The position numbers were made by a program, and so were the translations under genes. Of a stretch of 64,000 nt of DNA, positions 30,765 to 46,356 are shown in pieces (position 1 is the stretch's first letter; each line of letters opens with the position of its first letter). Origin of the DNA: Anoplopoma fimbria (taxonomy: Eukaryota; Chordata; Actinopteri; Perciformes; Anoplopomatidae); contig NC_072467.1 in the NCBI RefSeq assembly GCF_027596085.1, positions 4,223,861 through 4,287,860 on the forward strand, in the 5' to 3' direction. The notes under the pieces are model-generated. The model saw only the letters and a list, made by a program, of their open reading frames with translations, was not told the origin of the DNA and did not search any database.

Positions 30765-31090
30765 AGTGTTGGAAAGTAACTCATGTAACTACTTTTGAGG
30801 TACACTCCTTATTATGCTTTGAACTTCTATTTCAGAGCAAAATATTGTACATTTTACTCAACTAAACCTGGGTTAAGAACCACTGGATTAAAATATCTGT
30901 AACTGTATACTATTGTTAAAGCTAGCTCCACCTCAGGAAGCTTTAACTGTTAAATGCAGCGTATGCATTGAGGCATCAATATTAACAATGTAATGATGAC
31001 ATATCTAGTAATATATCAGTAAGTACTTTTAGTTTTGATACTTTAAGTGCATGAGGCTGATGATATTTCTGTACTTTTATTACAACTATA
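30765..31090 (+). mobile_element. Remnant of a hAT-like DNA transposon family
   Basis: The left part reads CAGTGTTGGAAAGTAACTCA and the right part carries AGTACTTTTAGTTTTGATAC then TTTAAGTGCATGAGGCTGAT, the pattern of the same fish nonautonomous family seen at 8388-9114. The right terminus is not recognisable, so it is a decayed or truncated copy. Confidence 0.5.
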
Positions 31091-32864
<1,774 letters not shown>

Positions 32865-32876
32865 TACTTTTATTGT

Positions 32877-33536
32877 CCATCCATCCATCTCCTTCCGCTT
32901 ATCCGGGGCCGGGTCGCAGGGGCAGCAAGCTAAGGAGGGTCCTCCAGACGTCCTTCTCCCCAGCAACACTTTCCAGCTCCTCCTGGGGAACCCCGAGGCG
33001 TTCCCAGGCCAGACGAGATATATAATCTCTCCAGCGTGTTCTGGGTCTACCCCGGGGCCTCTTACCAGTTGGACGTGCCTGGAAAACCTCTAAAGGGAGG
33101 CGTCCAGGAGGCATCCTGATCAGATGCCCGAGCCACCTCAGCTGGCCCCTTTCGACGCGAAGGAGCAGCGGCTCTACTCCGAGCTCCCTCCGGATGTCTG
33201 AGCTCCTCACCCTATCTCTAAGGCTGAGCCCAGCCACCCTACCAAGGAAGCTCATTTCGGCCGCTTGTATTCGCGATCTCATTCTTTCGGTCACTACCCA
33301 AAGCTCATGACCATAGGTGAGGGTTGGAACGTAGATGGACTGGTAAATCGAGAGCTTTGCCTTTCGGCTCAGCTCCTTCTTCACCAAAACGGTCCGGTAC
33401 AACGCCCGCATCACTGCTGACGCTGCACCGAACCGCCTGTCCATCTCCCGCTCCATTTTACCCTCACTCGTGAATAAGATCCCGAGATACTTGAACTCCC
33501 TCGCTTGGGGCAGTGACTCACTCCCAACCCAGAGGG
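32877..33536 (-). mobile_element. 5'-truncated non-LTR LINE with target-site duplication
   Basis: The minus strand encodes about 210 residues of the C-terminal part of a LINE polymerase protein, uninterrupted. Recognisable blocks are FKYLGILFTSEGKMEREMDR, LSRKAKLSIYQSIYVPTLTYG, RIQAAEMSFLGRVAGLS and KRPRGRPRTRWRDYI, typical of the region after the reverse transcriptase domain in fish LINEs (L2/CR1- or Rex-like; clade not certain). The 3' end has GGATAAGCGG and then GGATGGATGG. The insertion is bounded by a perfect 12-bp duplication, TACTTTTATTGT, at 32865-32876 and 33537-33548. The open frame runs a few codons past the duplication at its start, so its first Met belongs to flanking DNA. With most of the protein missing it is inactive, but the intact frame suggests a recent insertion. 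Confidence 0.95.
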
Positions 33537-33548
33537 TACTTTTATTGT

Positions 33549-34593
33549 GGTAATGTATATTAGATGACGGCACCCTCCTTCACTCCTTCACTCAGACATC
33601 AAATATTTTCTTTGCAGACAGAAAAACATAGCAGCGAGTTCACCATATGCCAATTTTTTCCTGAATTTGCCAAGATTTTTCTTCCTGGTGCATTCCAGCA
33701 TGTCGGCTGTTGTGTGTCAAATATCTACTAATACCTCCACTCAATCTGTTTTGGAATACTTTTAGGCCATACAGTTGCACAATGAGGCTAAACACTCCCT
33801 GTAGTTTACTAATTGGTCTGGTTTCCAGCTGCTGGGCTCAACAGTCTCTCAGTGGTTGTTTTTCACACTACAATCTGCAGTTGAACATGATGTTGTCTGT
33901 CCTTACCTGGCAAAATTGGTGCTGTGCCATTTTTCATTCTATTCACCATTCAAAGTAAAGGCATCTGTGGTTTTGTAAAGGCACACTGACTGCAGCCATT
34001 TCTTTAGAGATCTCTTTTGAGAGGAAAAAACACTGATACAGTTTGATTTTCTGCTAAGTGCAGATTTTCCCACCCACGAGAACTGTCAAGTGAGAGGCTA
34101 ATTCTCCATACATGAATCATGACACTGAATGTCACTCCACATGTGTGTGCAAAATGGGGATTGGAGCTGTGGAAAATTTAAATGCCATGGTGAATTATTC
34201 TATGTTTCGAGGGCTAAAGCATCCATTGCATATCTGACACAGCTTTCTTTAATCACAGCCCTTATCGCCATCTTGGCAAAAGTAGGAATCATGTTGATTA
34301 TATTTGATGAAGATGCTACCCCTTAGAGTGTTCTTCTTGGTAATCCGTCTCTAGCTTTCAACAATAGTGGGTTACCATCTTGAATCCCAAGGCTCGAAGC
34401 ATAAGTTAGACTCGTGATGACAGAGACTGGGCTTTCATGGGATTTCAAGGGGAAGCTGGTAAGCCACTTAACATCCCACAAGTCAGAGCATGAGGCGGGC
34501 TGCCAGTGGCTCACCATTTAGATTTCCAAGAGCTGATTGCTGAGCTGTGTGGTGTCACACATTACAGTTTGAAAGTGCAATACACACATGTGA
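33549..34593. other. Noncoding stretch
   Basis: No gene or repeat is recognised here. Confidence 0.5.
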
Positions 34594-36935
<2,342 letters not shown>

Positions 36936-37026
36936 CAATACAGCATTCACCTGGCTGGGACTGCCTGGAGAGAAAATGTCAGTGTGATCCACTCATTCTC
37001 CACCTTCTCAGCAGGGAGTCTGTGGG

Positions 37027-37190
<164 letters not shown>

Positions 37191-39241
37191 GTGTTTAGAG
37201 AAAGAAAGCTAAAAAATATAACAGTAGAATGGTAGCAAGTGGCTTATATAAGGTGTTTTTCTTTTTCACCTCTTGGATAGACATGAAACTCTCTGAAATC
37301 ATAAGTCCACACCATGAACAACTGAGTTAAGAAAAGTGTGGTTTTTTTGATGAAACGTCAAAGATACAAAAGCCTGTGCATCAAATCTTAAGGAGAGAAG
37401 ACAACTTAGCGTCCAAAGGAGGACTGCAGTAAGAAACATCAAGCTTAAAATTCTGTTTTCCCCATGCGGCTTTAGTGGTGAGCTGACAGTAGAGGTTGAA
37501 CTTTATAGACTTAAATAATAAAATTCAGCAGCTTGAATCAATTGGGATTCTGAATCAATTTTGGATCAATTCAGCATATGGTGCTGTGTTTTGCTCCCCA
37601 TTGCAATGATATAGGGTTCAGGGGCTCACAGCTGGTCTCTTCTCCAGCAAAGATACTGCTAAGGCTCATGAACAGTAATGTTCAGAGCCATTCAACGTAA
37701 CGTACTGATGGAAAAACATTTTTTCAGAATAGACTTTTTGCTGTGTCATAGCAACACCTGGCCACAATTCTCTAGTTGTCAGTCTATTGGGCCTAAGTGG
37801 CTGTAGTGCTCTTTTCTTGTTTGCTTGCCTGTTTTTTCATTATGTGTTTGCCTGACTATGCTCACTGACTGCCTGTTGCCTCACCTGCTCCATTCTGAAC
37901 TCTTGCTTTTGAGTTTCAACACCTATTGTCAGAACCATTACAACCATTTTGCAAACAATTCCATTGTGGACTTTTTCTACTATAACAGGCATCGATTGTC
38001 TTCCATTCATTTCCATATGGTATCAAAATGGGTTAGCCTAAACTTGTAACTCAAGTTTGCATAATTTTGTTTGTCAAAAGTTACGGAACAGTTGTGAACT
38101 ACAGGGCAGACTTTTTTTTATAGAAAACTGCACTTAAACTGTTTCTTCTAAAACGTAATGCCGACTCTATGTTGTCTGCGGTGGACTACAGAACTAAAGC
38201 AAGTGTATTGACTCTGTTTTAAACCAGTTTTCATACCCTGTGGAAATGAAATCTGTATCCATTTGAAAATGGTCATCAAACATGTTAAGTAGGCAAAATC
38301 AAAGAGCTATATTTTGGAGTTGAGGAAAAATACTTCTAAGCCTTGGCAATCAGCCAACTTTGCAACTCAATATGGGACACATTCCTCACAGACTTGAGTG
38401 GTATATATATGATTTGCTCACTCTAACGTGTTGATAGAAATATACCATATACCAAAGCAAGGACAAATACGTACAAATAGTATCTTCACATAAACAAAAC
38501 TCATAGGAATGGTTTCTTAGCAGCAATACTGCAGACATGTGTCTTCAGGAAAACACAGCTCATATAGAGTTTTCCCTCTATTAATATCTGTGGGCATATT
38601 CTCAATAGATTCATAGAAAAACAAACAAACTCTGTTGATAGAATATCAATCTCCTTCTTCCTTCTCCAGTGACTGTCCTTTGGGTATTCCAGCCGAGTTT
38701 GCTGTTTTGTTTTGTTTGTTCACTTTTGCTTTTTAGGCCAGCATTTCATCATCCATCACACTGCAATTATAAAATCATTCCATTTTCTGCTTGACAAAGA
38801 GCTTCATTCTTTTTCCTCTAAATGATGCAACTTTATCAATATTTGCCAAACAGTAGGACACCAAATGCTTATACAAGCGATGATATATGAGATTGCTTTA
38901 ATATTGCTGAGAAGTGAATTACGCTCCCTCAGTGGGTGCTGTTTTATCGTCCTACTCAGCAGGTAAGCAATGCAAACAATTCAGGTAGAACTCGGAAGAC
39001 ACACCCTGACTGTAGCTTTCTCTCAGTTTTACCATCCTGTAGCTTGTGTCTAGTAATTACCGGAGTGATCCTGTTAGATCTCCCCATTCTGCCCCAGTCA
39101 ATAGCTTTTCTGCTAATTCACTCCCCAAACAATCAACTCATTTAGACTCCTCTCAAAGTAATTAATGGAACTTGGCGCTGATATGGATTCTCCTGGCCTG
39201 ACCCTGCTCATAGCTGCTTCATAGATGTGGTATCAAAATAA
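37191..39241. other. Noncoding stretch
   Basis: No gene or repeat family is recognised. The part at about 39,100-39,200 has TAATTCACTCC and AGTAATTAATGG motifs and could be a conserved noncoding element. Confidence 0.45.
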
Positions 39242-39310
39242 AGAGCAATGGTGTATCACACATAATTCACATAATTAAGATGTGAATTATGTGTGATACA
39301 CCATTGCTCT
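39242..39310. repeat. Perfect 31-bp inverted repeat with 7-base spacer
   Basis: The arm at 39242-39272 is the exact reverse complement of 39280-39310; the spacer is AATTAAG. The arms do not match simple sequence. It lies about 35 bases before the dispersed repeat starting near 39,345. Possible origins are a palindromic miniature element, a recent fold-back duplication or a microRNA-like hairpin. Confidence 0.95.
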
Positions 39311-39344
39311 GATTTTAAAGTTGAGAAATCTGAAAATTTAAACT

Positions 39345-40040
39345 ACACACCCAAATTATGTAGCAACAAGAGTTTACAGCCATGCTAGCGGCTCTGTTAG
39401 GCACAGTGGTGGTTTGAGCTAATTGCTAATGTGAACATGCTCACAATGACAATGCTAACATATTGATGTTAAGCACGAATAATATTAACCGTGTTCACCC
39501 CATCATTGTAGCGTTTTAGCGTGCTAGCCTTTGCTAGTTAGCACTAAACACAAAGTGCAGCTGAGTTTGTTAGTTTTGCCGGTATTTGGTCATAGAGCAA
39601 GGTTTTTGGACGGATTCAAATGTTGACCTGATGATGATGTTAGATGAAAACACAGTAATTATAATTCATCTTGTGTCCTACATTTTTTGGGCAATCCATC
39701 TGATAATTGTCAAGACATTTCAAACAAAATCTCATGGTGGCTCTAGAGAAAAAGCCAGAATGTCACCAGAGTCATTAGGCTTCATCGTGTAGGAACAATG
39801 AGCCAATCCATCTGGTAAATATTCAGATATTTCACTAATAGGGGATAAAACTTTGACCTGCTTGTGGCGCTACAGGAAACATCAGGATATCAACAAAGTG
39901 ATTAGGATTCATCCATTGGGCATCATGGATAACTGTACAAAAATGTCATAAAAATTCATCAAATAGTAGTAGAGATATTTTGATCTGGACCAAAGTGATG
40001 AGATGACATTGCCTTTCATGGACTCACTGAGTTTAACATG
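39345..40040 (+). repeat. Percomorph dispersed repeat with GCTAAC/GCTAGC words
   Basis: Ordered phrases such as ACAGCCATGCTAGCGGCTCT, GAACATGCTCACAATGACAA, TTAGCACTAAACACAAAGT, GGTATTTGGTCATAGAGCAA and GATATTTTGATCTGGACCAA match a family I recognise as very common in percomorph genomes. This copy is fairly complete but has no open frame and no class that I can assign. Confidence 0.75.
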
Positions 40041-41737
40041 GCTAAAAACACTCACATGCACATGTAAATCCAATCTTTGCCTTGACATTCAGGGGCCGCT
40101 GCTTTGAGTGCTACAAATGCTCATCTGTTGTTTATGGGGTTAGCTATAAAGTACAAGGAATAAAAACAACTTCAATTTCTCAGTGTGTCTCTTGGTTTCC
40201 CTATCTTACTTGACCACAGGGACATTCATTTTTTTATAAGGCTCAGTGGCATCCCATCTGGACGGGCAGAACTAAGGTAGTTACACATGTATAAGTATGA
40301 TGCATAAAACAAGCTTCTACGAGGGATGACTAAGAATCGAATAGATCATTTAAAATGCATGAATTATGCATTAAAGATGGATGCATTATATACAGTGTGT
40401 GCGGGGCATGTGCTGACTCAAAATGTTTTAATCCACTAAGTGAAACTCAGGCTGGACACATGAGTTATGTTCACAGTATAAGTTGATCTCTGACCAAATG
40501 CGCATCAAGTAAATTCTGACATTTCAACAAGGTTACTCATTTAAACTGCCTTCTTTTTCACTGTTCCCTGCAGCTTCTACTTCTCCATCCACCATCCCAA
40601 CTTCCTTCTCGTTAATCAACATATAGAGATTGTCAAGCTCTACAGGGTTGTCTGTTGAATTTATGTTTTCAGTATCTCACATGTGAATCTGCTGGGTGCT
40701 CTTTTGTATGAATGCTGTGGGGGTTTGATGGTGCTCCCCATGGAATCGGTAGCATGCAGCCTGGAAATCTGCAGGGAGCAACCAACGGAGCAAAACATAT
40801 ATCACCAAAGGCAACTGTAAAGCCGTTTCCCCCATAAATGGCTCTGACTGCATGACAAGTGTGTCCCTAACTGAATATACAGTGGGGAATGCTTTTCTGA
40901 GCTTCAAACTAGGCAAGTGTGTTTGTGGGTTGGTGTGTGTTTGCAGCTGTGTATTGTGTGTACACAATGCAGGCTCAGCAGATTCCAGCCTTCACAGACT
41001 ATTAGCTTGTACTACAGCATTGCTCTCCTCTTTAATATCTTCAGTTAATGAGAGTCTCTGGCTAATTGAAAATGAACTAGCCTATGTCCCACTGCGGTCC
41101 ATTTTATGACGCTTTTAAAAAGACACACACACACCTTTTCGATGCAGGACAAACATCAGTACCTCCTACTGTATGCAAAGAATAGCTCTCTCTGGTGAAT
41201 AAATCAATACATTCTTTAGTGCAGAGGCGCTATACCAGGTGAAGCTGTGATACTTTTATTCCTTGCCAAAAAGGAATGGCTGATAAATCAGGAATATGTG
41301 GAGATAAAACCACACATAAAGCCAGTGCAGAACACACGTCTCCAGTGGCAATGATTTACGGCAGGCTGAGCTAAACTGCTTACCGTCAGGAGCTGTAATG
41401 GATGCCAGCGTCTGCTCTTAATTTCTGTGGCTGGGGATAGATATTGCTGCTGTTATTTTCTCCCAAGGCAATTTCACTGATGTCTCCCAAAGTACCCTAC
41501 TGTGTTATATTTGAACCATATGGGCACAAAATGGTGCAATTAAAAACACGCTGAAAGCTTCTGAAATTGATCACCAAGACGGGCAATTTTGGTTTCAATA
41601 AGCAGTGTAATATACAAAATGTCTACTGGTTCTCCTACTGTGGATCTCATGATGAGTCCCGAGTGCCGAGATAAGAAGATAAAAAAAACATTAGTAAGAG
41701 ATGAGCAGGAAGATTTAGGATATAGAAAAAATTGATA
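40041..41737. other. Noncoding stretch
   Basis: No gene or repeat is recognised here. Confidence 0.5.
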
Positions 41738-42160
41738 TTAACTAGAATGGTGCACTCAGCAGAGTGCCGCCCCGCCAGGTGTGTCAGCAACTACCACTGC
41801 TGTATTGTGTGATTGAATTATATAAGGCACTATAGGCAAACCCCCCATCTAGACTCTAATCAGTTGTAAAGGGTAGTAAAACAGTCTTCATTCAAACTCA
41901 AAAACAAGCAAACACATCTTGCAAAAATCTAAATTAAACCCACAAAGCTGTCAACCCGCTTAGCAGCGCCTGAGTTGCAGCGAGGTACAGCAGTGTGTGC
42001 AATGGTAGTCCTGTTGTTCGGTTGGCCAAACACAGCATCTAAAACAATAAATGTGAGAGGTACTTCAGCATGCAGCAACAACCTGCACCCAAAATATTGT
42101 GCAGCTTGCTGCAAGAGAATGCAAGAATAGCCGTGGACAGACACATAGGTGCATACCCAC
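41738..42160 (+). repeat. Unclassified dispersed repeat, copy B
   Basis: This is a direct-orientation relative of 13598-13985. The left edge has ACTAGAATGGTGCACTCAGC, then GCCAGGTGTGTCAGC and CCACTGCTGTATTGTG. The right part has AAAATATTGTGCAGCTTGCT and ATAGCCGTGG. Copy B is longer in the middle by roughly 40 bases. Confidence 0.7.
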
Positions 42161-43468
42161 TCACTCACTCACTCATGGCAGACGCATCTCCTGGCTGAAA
42201 TAATACTGATGGAAGTTGTAATTACAGTGTTTGGCTGAAGGATATGTGCTCTTCAATGTACACATAGATGTGCAAAGTAAGTGAGTAACGGACTATCACT
42301 ATCCTACTCACACAATCAAACATCTTTTTAATTTAGACGTCCTCTGGTGGCTCATTGTTAAGATATGTGAATGTGTAAATTATCAGTGCTACAGCCATGC
42401 ATATTCAGGGACAGAGTTATTTACAAATGGCAGAGGCTCATGCTTTGGCAAGGCATCAGAAAAAGAGGCTTATATAAGCTGCACTATACTTTATGGATGT
42501 GCTGCAACAGGTTTGCCTCCAGATAGTGCTCCATCCTGCCACCTGCTGTTTATGGAGCCCATTGCAGCTTCTTGAATGTCACTTATCCTCAGAGTGGTTA
42601 AGCTCTCCTCTGCTCTCATTGAGAGCAGAACTTTGATTGTCACAAGAAATCCAACATTCATCTGTCTACAGCAGAGGATAAAACATGTACATTGTAAACA
42701 AACAAAAAAGGGGTCAGGCTGTCCATTAATCCATCTCCAATATTCAGTGGGACAGGAGTGAGAAAGAAGGCAGACCATGACTCCACCCCACCATTTCCAA
42801 ATGCTCTACTTCCAAAAGTCAATGTAGTACCAAACTGCACCACCAAATGAGGGAGTGAGGGGTCCACCTGTGCGGTTTAAAGGATGATGCAAGAGTTTCT
42901 ATTATATGCAGGTCTCTCAAATAACCAGTAGATGGCCTCAGCAGTTTAAGATTAACACAAAGCTCACTATCAACATAGAGGATATGATAAACTCTAAGAT
43001 TAGACTTGACAATTGTAAATCAACAAGAATAAAACAATGATATTCACCTGACTTTCCATTTGTGTATCAATGGCTATGGGAACATGTGATATTATTCCGA
43101 TTTTTTATGATCTTGGTTGTAAATGAATGGTTTGTAGTTTATGAAAATGCAGGTATTTTATGACCCAAGGTGAAAGGACAGCGATGAGAAACACATAGAT
43201 ATAGTATCTGGTATAACACCGAAGACAAATCAATGCAAAGATGTTAATGGAAAACAATTTCAAAAACAGTCCACGTGACATGGCTTTGCTTTATACCTCT
43301 CCTCTGCTCTATGGGTGAATAATGTGGGCTTTCAATGGACAGACAAGATGATGCAGTTTCAGTGGCCAGCTGACATATTCAGCTCAGTATGACTAAGGTA
43401 GAGGCTAACATGGCCTTGCAGTGAAATCAGCTTCTCTGATGATATATCAGCTGGGTTTTCTTGATTGG
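42161..43468. other. Noncoding stretch with two CTCF-like motifs
   Basis: No coding region is recognised. GCCACCTGCTG (about 42,538-42,548, minus-strand core) and CCAGTAGATGGC (42,925-42,936, plus-strand core) resemble CTCF core motifs; the two are in opposite orientation. Motif resemblance only. Confidence 0.35.
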
Positions 43469-44600
43469 GCTACGAATGAATGAATGAATGAATGAATGAA
43501 TGAACAGCTTTATGGCGGTGTGTTACTGAATGTAAAATGAATGAATGAATGAACAGCTTTATGGCGGTGTGTTACTGAATGTAAAATGAATGAATGAATG
43601 AATGAATGAACAGCTTTATGGCGGTGTGTTACTGAATGTAAAATGAATGAATGAATGAATGAATGAATGAATGAACAGCTTTATGGCGGTGTGTTACTGA
43701 ATGTAAAATGAATGAATGAATGAATGAATGAACAGCTTTATGGCGGTGTGTTACTGAATGTAAAATGAATGAATGAATGAATGAATGAATGAATGAATGA
43801 ACAGCTTTATGGCGGTGTGTTACTGAATGTAAAATGAATGAATGAATGAATGAATGAATGAATGAATGAATGAATGAACAGCTTTATGGCGGTGTGTTAC
43901 TGAATGTAAAATGAATGAATGAATGAATGAATGAATGAATGAACAGCTTTATGGCGGTGTGTTACTGAATGTAAAATGAATGAATGAATGAATGAATGAA
44001 CAATGTGTGTTACTGAATGAATGAATGAATGAATGAATGAATGAACAGCTTTATGGCGGTGTGTTACTGAATGTAAAATGAATGAATGAATGAATGAATG
44101 AATGAACAGCTTTATGGCGGTGTGTTACTGAATGTAAAATGAATGAATGAATGAATGAATGAATGTTAATGAATGTAAAATGAATGAATGAATGAATGAA
44201 TGAATGAACAGCTTTATGGCGGTGTGTTACTGAATGTAAAATGAATGAATGAATGAATGAATGAACAGCTTTATGGCGGTGTGTTACTGAATGTAAAATG
44301 AATGAATGAATGAATGAATGAACAGCTTTATGGCGGTGTGTTACTGAATGTAAAATGAATGAATGAATGAATGAATGAATGAATGAATGAATGAACAGCT
44401 TTATGGCGGTGTGTTACTGAATGTAAAATGAATGAATGAATGAATGAACAGCTTTATGGCGGTGTGTTACTGAATGTAAAATGAATGAATGAATGAATGA
44501 ATGAATGAATGAATGAATGAATGAATGAACAGCTTTATGGCGGTGTGTTACTGAATGTAAAATGAATGAATGAATGAATGAATGAATGAATGAATGAATG
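43469..44600. repeat. Compound minisatellite with embedded (GAAT)n
   Basis: A fixed block of about 34 bases, starting AACAGCTTTATGGCGG and ending TTACTGAATGTAAA, alternates with a variable number of ATGA units. I count about 16 complete blocks and two truncated ones (near 43,998 and 44,163). The fixed blocks are nearly identical while the spacer length varies, as expected from repeat-unit exchange and slippage. Confidence 0.95.
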
Positions 44601-44816
44601 GGAGTGGAAGCCATCTCACAGCGTGACAGGCCGGTACACTGTGACCGATGGCCGTTAATGAGGTTTAGGGTCTTGCCTCTCCTCCCACACTCCTCTGTGG
44701 CTGGCTGGATGGATGGATGACCGCTCTTTTGCTATTTTTATCCCCGTGGTGCTGTTTCTGTTTCTCAGCCAGCCAGCAGAGAGAGGAGAGCAGAGGTGCG
44801 GGCGTCTCTCATCACA

Positions 44817-44821
<5 letters not shown>

Positions 44822-44881
<60 letters not shown>

Positions 44882-44915
44882 AAAAATAGCAGTGAGTCGT
44901 GATCAGCTCGTCCTT

Positions 44916-44959
<44 letters not shown>
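44822..44959. repeat. (CT)n tract facing a (GA)n tract
   Basis: A CT run at 44822-44877 is followed 38 bases later by a GA run at 44916-44959 (one interruption). The two are complementary and could fold back. They lie about 400 bases before a TATA box. Confidence 0.95.
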
Positions 44960-44960
<1 letters not shown>

Positions 44961-45013
44961 CTGTATTATTGCTCAGAATCAGAGGAGGGGTTATGGATTG
45001 ATACAAATAGTCA

Positions 45014-45035
45014 CCCCCCCCCCCCCCCCCCCCCC
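45014..45035. repeat. Homopolymer run of 22 C
   Basis: A pure C tract on the + strand, directly after the CT/GA pair. Lengths of such runs are unreliable in assemblies. Confidence 0.9.
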
Positions 45036-45111
45036 GCCAAGCCAACCCCAGCGCAGGCTGAATTAATGTGTTGCTATTTTTGGGAGCCCCGTGTTTCCAG
45101 GGGAGACCTAA

Positions 45112-45633
45112 TGACGCAATGACGTCAATGCGGGTCAATCGCAGACTGGAGGAATTGAGTGGCTTCCATTTGGGGCTTTTGCAGTATTTCCTACAGAAAG
45201 GATGGAAACGAGTACAAAATGGAAGTGTATTTCCTCCAAAAATGCATCGAAAAATAGAGAATGCAGAAGTGAGAATGATCCCAGTGGCACCACGTCGTCC
45301 CAACCCTTCGAGCATCAGCGGTAGTAAAGGGAGGTGTGTATATAAGGATGCTTTTTTTTTTTCTTCTCTCTCCTCATCCACAGCCTTGTGGAATAAGATT
45401 TTCGAGAACATTTGTGTTGATTTGCTTTGCTGTAGTACACGGCCCCGGCTGTTTGTTCTTCATGTGATCTTTGTGTGTAGCCTACGTATTGTGATGTTGT
45501 CTATCTCTCTGCCATTTTCTCACATGTGATTCTACTCTGTTTTATTTGTCTTTCTCTGATTCTCTTTCTTTCTCCCAAGGGCTTTACACAATCCCGACCT
45601 TTTGCCAAGCGCTCGCATCCAGACGCACCAGAG
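45112..45633 (+). promoter_or_regulatory. Candidate promoter and noncoding first exon upstream of mir-129
   Basis: Seen directly: TGACGCAA at 45112-45119, then the palindromic CRE TGACGTCA at 45120-45127, a TATA box TATATAAGG at 45339-45347, and a plausible splice donor CAGAG/GTAACG with its exon end at 45633. No convincing open frame runs between TATA and donor, so the transcript would be noncoding. The element points toward the mir-129 hairpin 2.5 kb downstream, and an RE1-like site lies 0.7 kb past the donor. I infer a pri-mir-129 promoter. It could instead serve another noncoding RNA, or be chance. Confidence 0.4.
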
Positions 45634-46209
45634 GTAACGAGCACCTTTCTCCATCATCTCATAAACCAATACAGCTGTTGACCAGTTATTCTTGCATTTT
45701 TACATGATGTTGTTCATGTAAAAATGTGCCACATTTTTTGGTCTTTAAAGTTGCGGTGCAGCATTTGTGTTGTAGTAATGAGGGATGTCAGTAAGTGTAG
45801 CTGGAGATTGTGCGCGTCATGGTTGCTCGCAGCTCGATGTGTGGAGATTTCGTCTTTTCCCAAAAAAAAAAACTTTGAATCATCACCTCACAGTCAGAGT
45901 TCAGAGTGTTTTTTCTTGCTGTCATATCTGTGTGTTTATGTCCCACTGATTGCGATCACACACATCATTAGAGCTGGGTTATTGTTCAGTGGGTAGTAAG
46001 TAGGCTGCCGGCCAGGTGACGTGAGTAAAGCCAGGATGAAATGACAGTTCAAACCCTTGTTACAAGAAAAAAAAAAACCCCGAGAGGGATACATGTTGCA
46101 TGCAGCAGGGAGATCCTGCTTAAACACACACCTACACACATTCAGACGGACGTATGCACAAACAGACATACACAAACTTGCACACATGCACAATGTCGTG
46201 AGAGGAGGT

Positions 46210-46211
<2 letters not shown>
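45634..46211. other. Noncoding stretch after candidate donor
   Basis: Probable intron if the promoter upstream is real. No coding region or repeat is recognised. Confidence 0.4.

Positions 46212-46293
<82 letters not shown>
46212..46293. repeat. (GT)n microsatellite, about 82 bp
   Basis: A pure GT tract. Confidence 0.98.
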
Positions 46294-46295
<2 letters not shown>

Positions 46296-46335
46296 GGTTT
46301 AGGGCGTTTACCGGCAGGGCTGGTTCAGTGAGTCT

Positions 46336-46356
46336 TTCAGGACCATGGACAGCTCA
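46336..46356 (+). promoter_or_regulatory. RE1/NRSE-like site near mir-129
   Basis: TTCAGGACCATGGACAGCTC matches the RE1 consensus with the usual half-site spacing; the main departures are G for C at the sixth base and T for G near the 3' end. It lies 1.8 kb upstream of mir-129 and 0.7 kb downstream of the candidate exon. This suggests REST-dependent, neuron-restricted expression of the microRNA. Binding is inferred. Confidence 0.6.

Noticed and set aside
32899..33573. Independent 224-residue gene
   Set aside because: It is the tail of a LINE polymerase protein bounded by a target-site duplication; the start codon belongs to flanking DNA.
43469..44600. CRISPR-like array
   Set aside because: Spacers are simple (GAAT)n of varying length, not unique sequences, and the DNA is from a vertebrate; this is a minisatellite.
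44812..45411. 199-codon open frame on the minus strand
   Set aside because: Its length comes from CT/GA and C tracts (Ser-Leu, Arg-Glu and Gly runs); the remainder has no recognisable domain, and it lies over a candidate promoter on the other strand.
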